This document shows positions 63,488 through 64,000 of a stretch of DNA of 64,000 nucleotides, piece after piece (position 1 is the first letter of the stretch; every line of letters starts with the position of its first letter). This DNA is from Rhizobium sp. BK316. Lineage in GTDB: Bacteria > Pseudomonadota > Alphaproteobacteria > Rhizobiales > Rhizobiaceae. A program made the position numbers and the translations under genes. The notes under the pieces were generated by a model, which did no database searches, had not been told where the DNA came from, and worked only from the letters and a program-made list of their open reading frames with translations. The stretch is taken from positions 1,339,309 to 1,403,308 of the forward strand of contig NZ_JACHZR010000001.1 in assembly GCF_014193695.1 (NCBI RefSeq). Reading direction: 5' to 3'.

Positions 63488-64000
63488 ATGGCAGCCGTCC
63501 TCGGCCTCGATATCGGAACGACCTCCACGATAGGCATCCTGGTCGGCCTGCCGGATCGCATCCTGGCAACGGCAAGCCGGCCGGTGACCTTGTCCTCTCC
63601 ACATATCGGCTGGGCAGAGGAAAACCCTTCGGAATGGTGGGAGAACGTATGCTCCATCATCGGGGAGCTGCTCGCCACCTCCGGTCTTGATGCCGGAGAG
63701 ATCAGCGCGGTTGGCGTGACAGGCATGCTTCCTGCCGTCGTCTTGCTCGATGCGCGCGGCAAGGTGCTGAGACCAAGCATTCAGCAGAGCGACGGGCGCT
63801 GCGGCGCTGAAGTCGCCGAAATGAGGGCGGAATGGGACGAACGCGCATTCCTGGAGAGGGCCGGCAACGGCATCAATCAGCAGCTCGTCACAGCAAAGCT
63901 GAGATGGATAGAACGGCACGAACCGAGGGTCTTCGAGCAGATTGAAACGGTCTTCGGTTCCTACGACTACATCAACCATCGACTGACGGCCGCCCGCTCC
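63488..64000 (+). CDS. FGGY-family carbohydrate kinase, N-terminal part
   Basis: The window ends inside this gene; 171 codons are present. The phosphate-binding motif GLDIGTTST and the substrate-side GVTGMLPAVVLLD and SDGRCGAEV segments are those of xylulokinase/FGGY kinases. It follows the BtpA/SgcQ gene after 13 bases and is probably in the same operon. Its sugar cannot be told from the fragment. Confidence 0.9.
   Translation, partial: MAAVLGLDIGTTSTIGILVGLPDRILATASRPVTLSSPHIGWAEENPSEWWENVCSIIGELLATSGLDAGEISAVGVTGMLPAVVLLDARGKVLRPSIQQSDGRCGAEVAEMRAEWDERAFLERAGNGINQQLVTAKLRWIERHEPRVFEQIETVFGSYDYINHRLTAARS

Noticed and set aside
1..64000. tRNA genes, rRNA genes, CRISPR arrays, intact insertion sequences
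   Set aside because: None was seen on reading both strands; no transposase-like reading frame and no regularly spaced repeat array is present.

Overview
The window is high-GC, densely packed DNA typical of Rhizobiales. It is rich in ABC importers and LysR/LacI/GntR/DeoR regulators, and it carries a second short ftsZ and a glycerol ABC-transport operon (glpD-S-T-P-Q-U-V-K) of the kind described in Rhizobium leguminosarum. A Rhizobium (leguminosarum/etli-like) accessory replicon or chromid is most likely. No replication genes, rRNA, tRNA, CRISPR array or intact insertion sequence was recognised, so the replicon cannot be named.

Layout. 1-5.2 kb: the 3' part of a sugar importer operon (binding protein, two permeases, a DUF5060-type glycoside hydrolase, ATPase), closed by a strong terminator. 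5.2-15.3 kb, minus strand: glpR followed by the glycerol operon glpD-glpS-glpT-glpP-glpQ-glpU-glpV-glpK, which couples glycerol import to phosphorylation and oxidation. 15.5-19.5 kb: short FtsZ (FtsZ2 type), a flavin amine oxidase and a CPA1 Na+/H+ antiporter. 19.5-25.3 kb: copper amine oxidase, APC permease, AraC-type regulator and a lone polar amino-acid binding protein, suggesting amine/amino-acid scavenging. 25.4-27.7 kb: a CHASE4-like GGDEF-EAL protein. 27.7-34 kb: hydroxamate siderophore uptake (TonB receptor, FhuD, fused FhuB; no FhuC here) with a divergent LysR regulator. 34.0-34.6 kb: a ParD/ParE-like toxin-antitoxin pair.

34.8-40.9 kb: a second complete Ugp-like importer led by a metallophosphoesterase and followed by a LacI regulator. 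41-45.6 kb: LysR regulator divergent from a secreted beta-propeller protein, a fatty-acid hydroxylase-type membrane enzyme and a dienelactone hydrolase. 45.9-48.9 kb: a patatin-like phospholipase coupled to a small membrane protein, behind an AT-rich leader; this is the best candidate for a poorly described two-gene system. 48.9-56.1 kb: a copper-handling island (cytochrome c', 16-Cys copper-binding bundle, cytochrome b561, YqaA/DedA-like protein, His/Cys-rich secreted protein, two lipoproteins including a TolC-like one, Tat-exported multicopper oxidase, cupredoxin, CusF-like protein, DUF411 protein).

56.3-61.4 kb: a GntR regulator with clear candidate operators, followed by an overlapping three-gene operon of two cytosine-deaminase-like amidohydrolases flanking a cytoplasmic gamma-glutamyltransferase-like protein, an unidentified catabolic pathway. 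61.6-64 kb: an SDR dehydrogenase divergent from a BtpA/SgcQ protein and an FGGY sugar kinase cut by the window end, with a large dyad between them.

Functions are read from motifs and gene order by eye; no database search was run.
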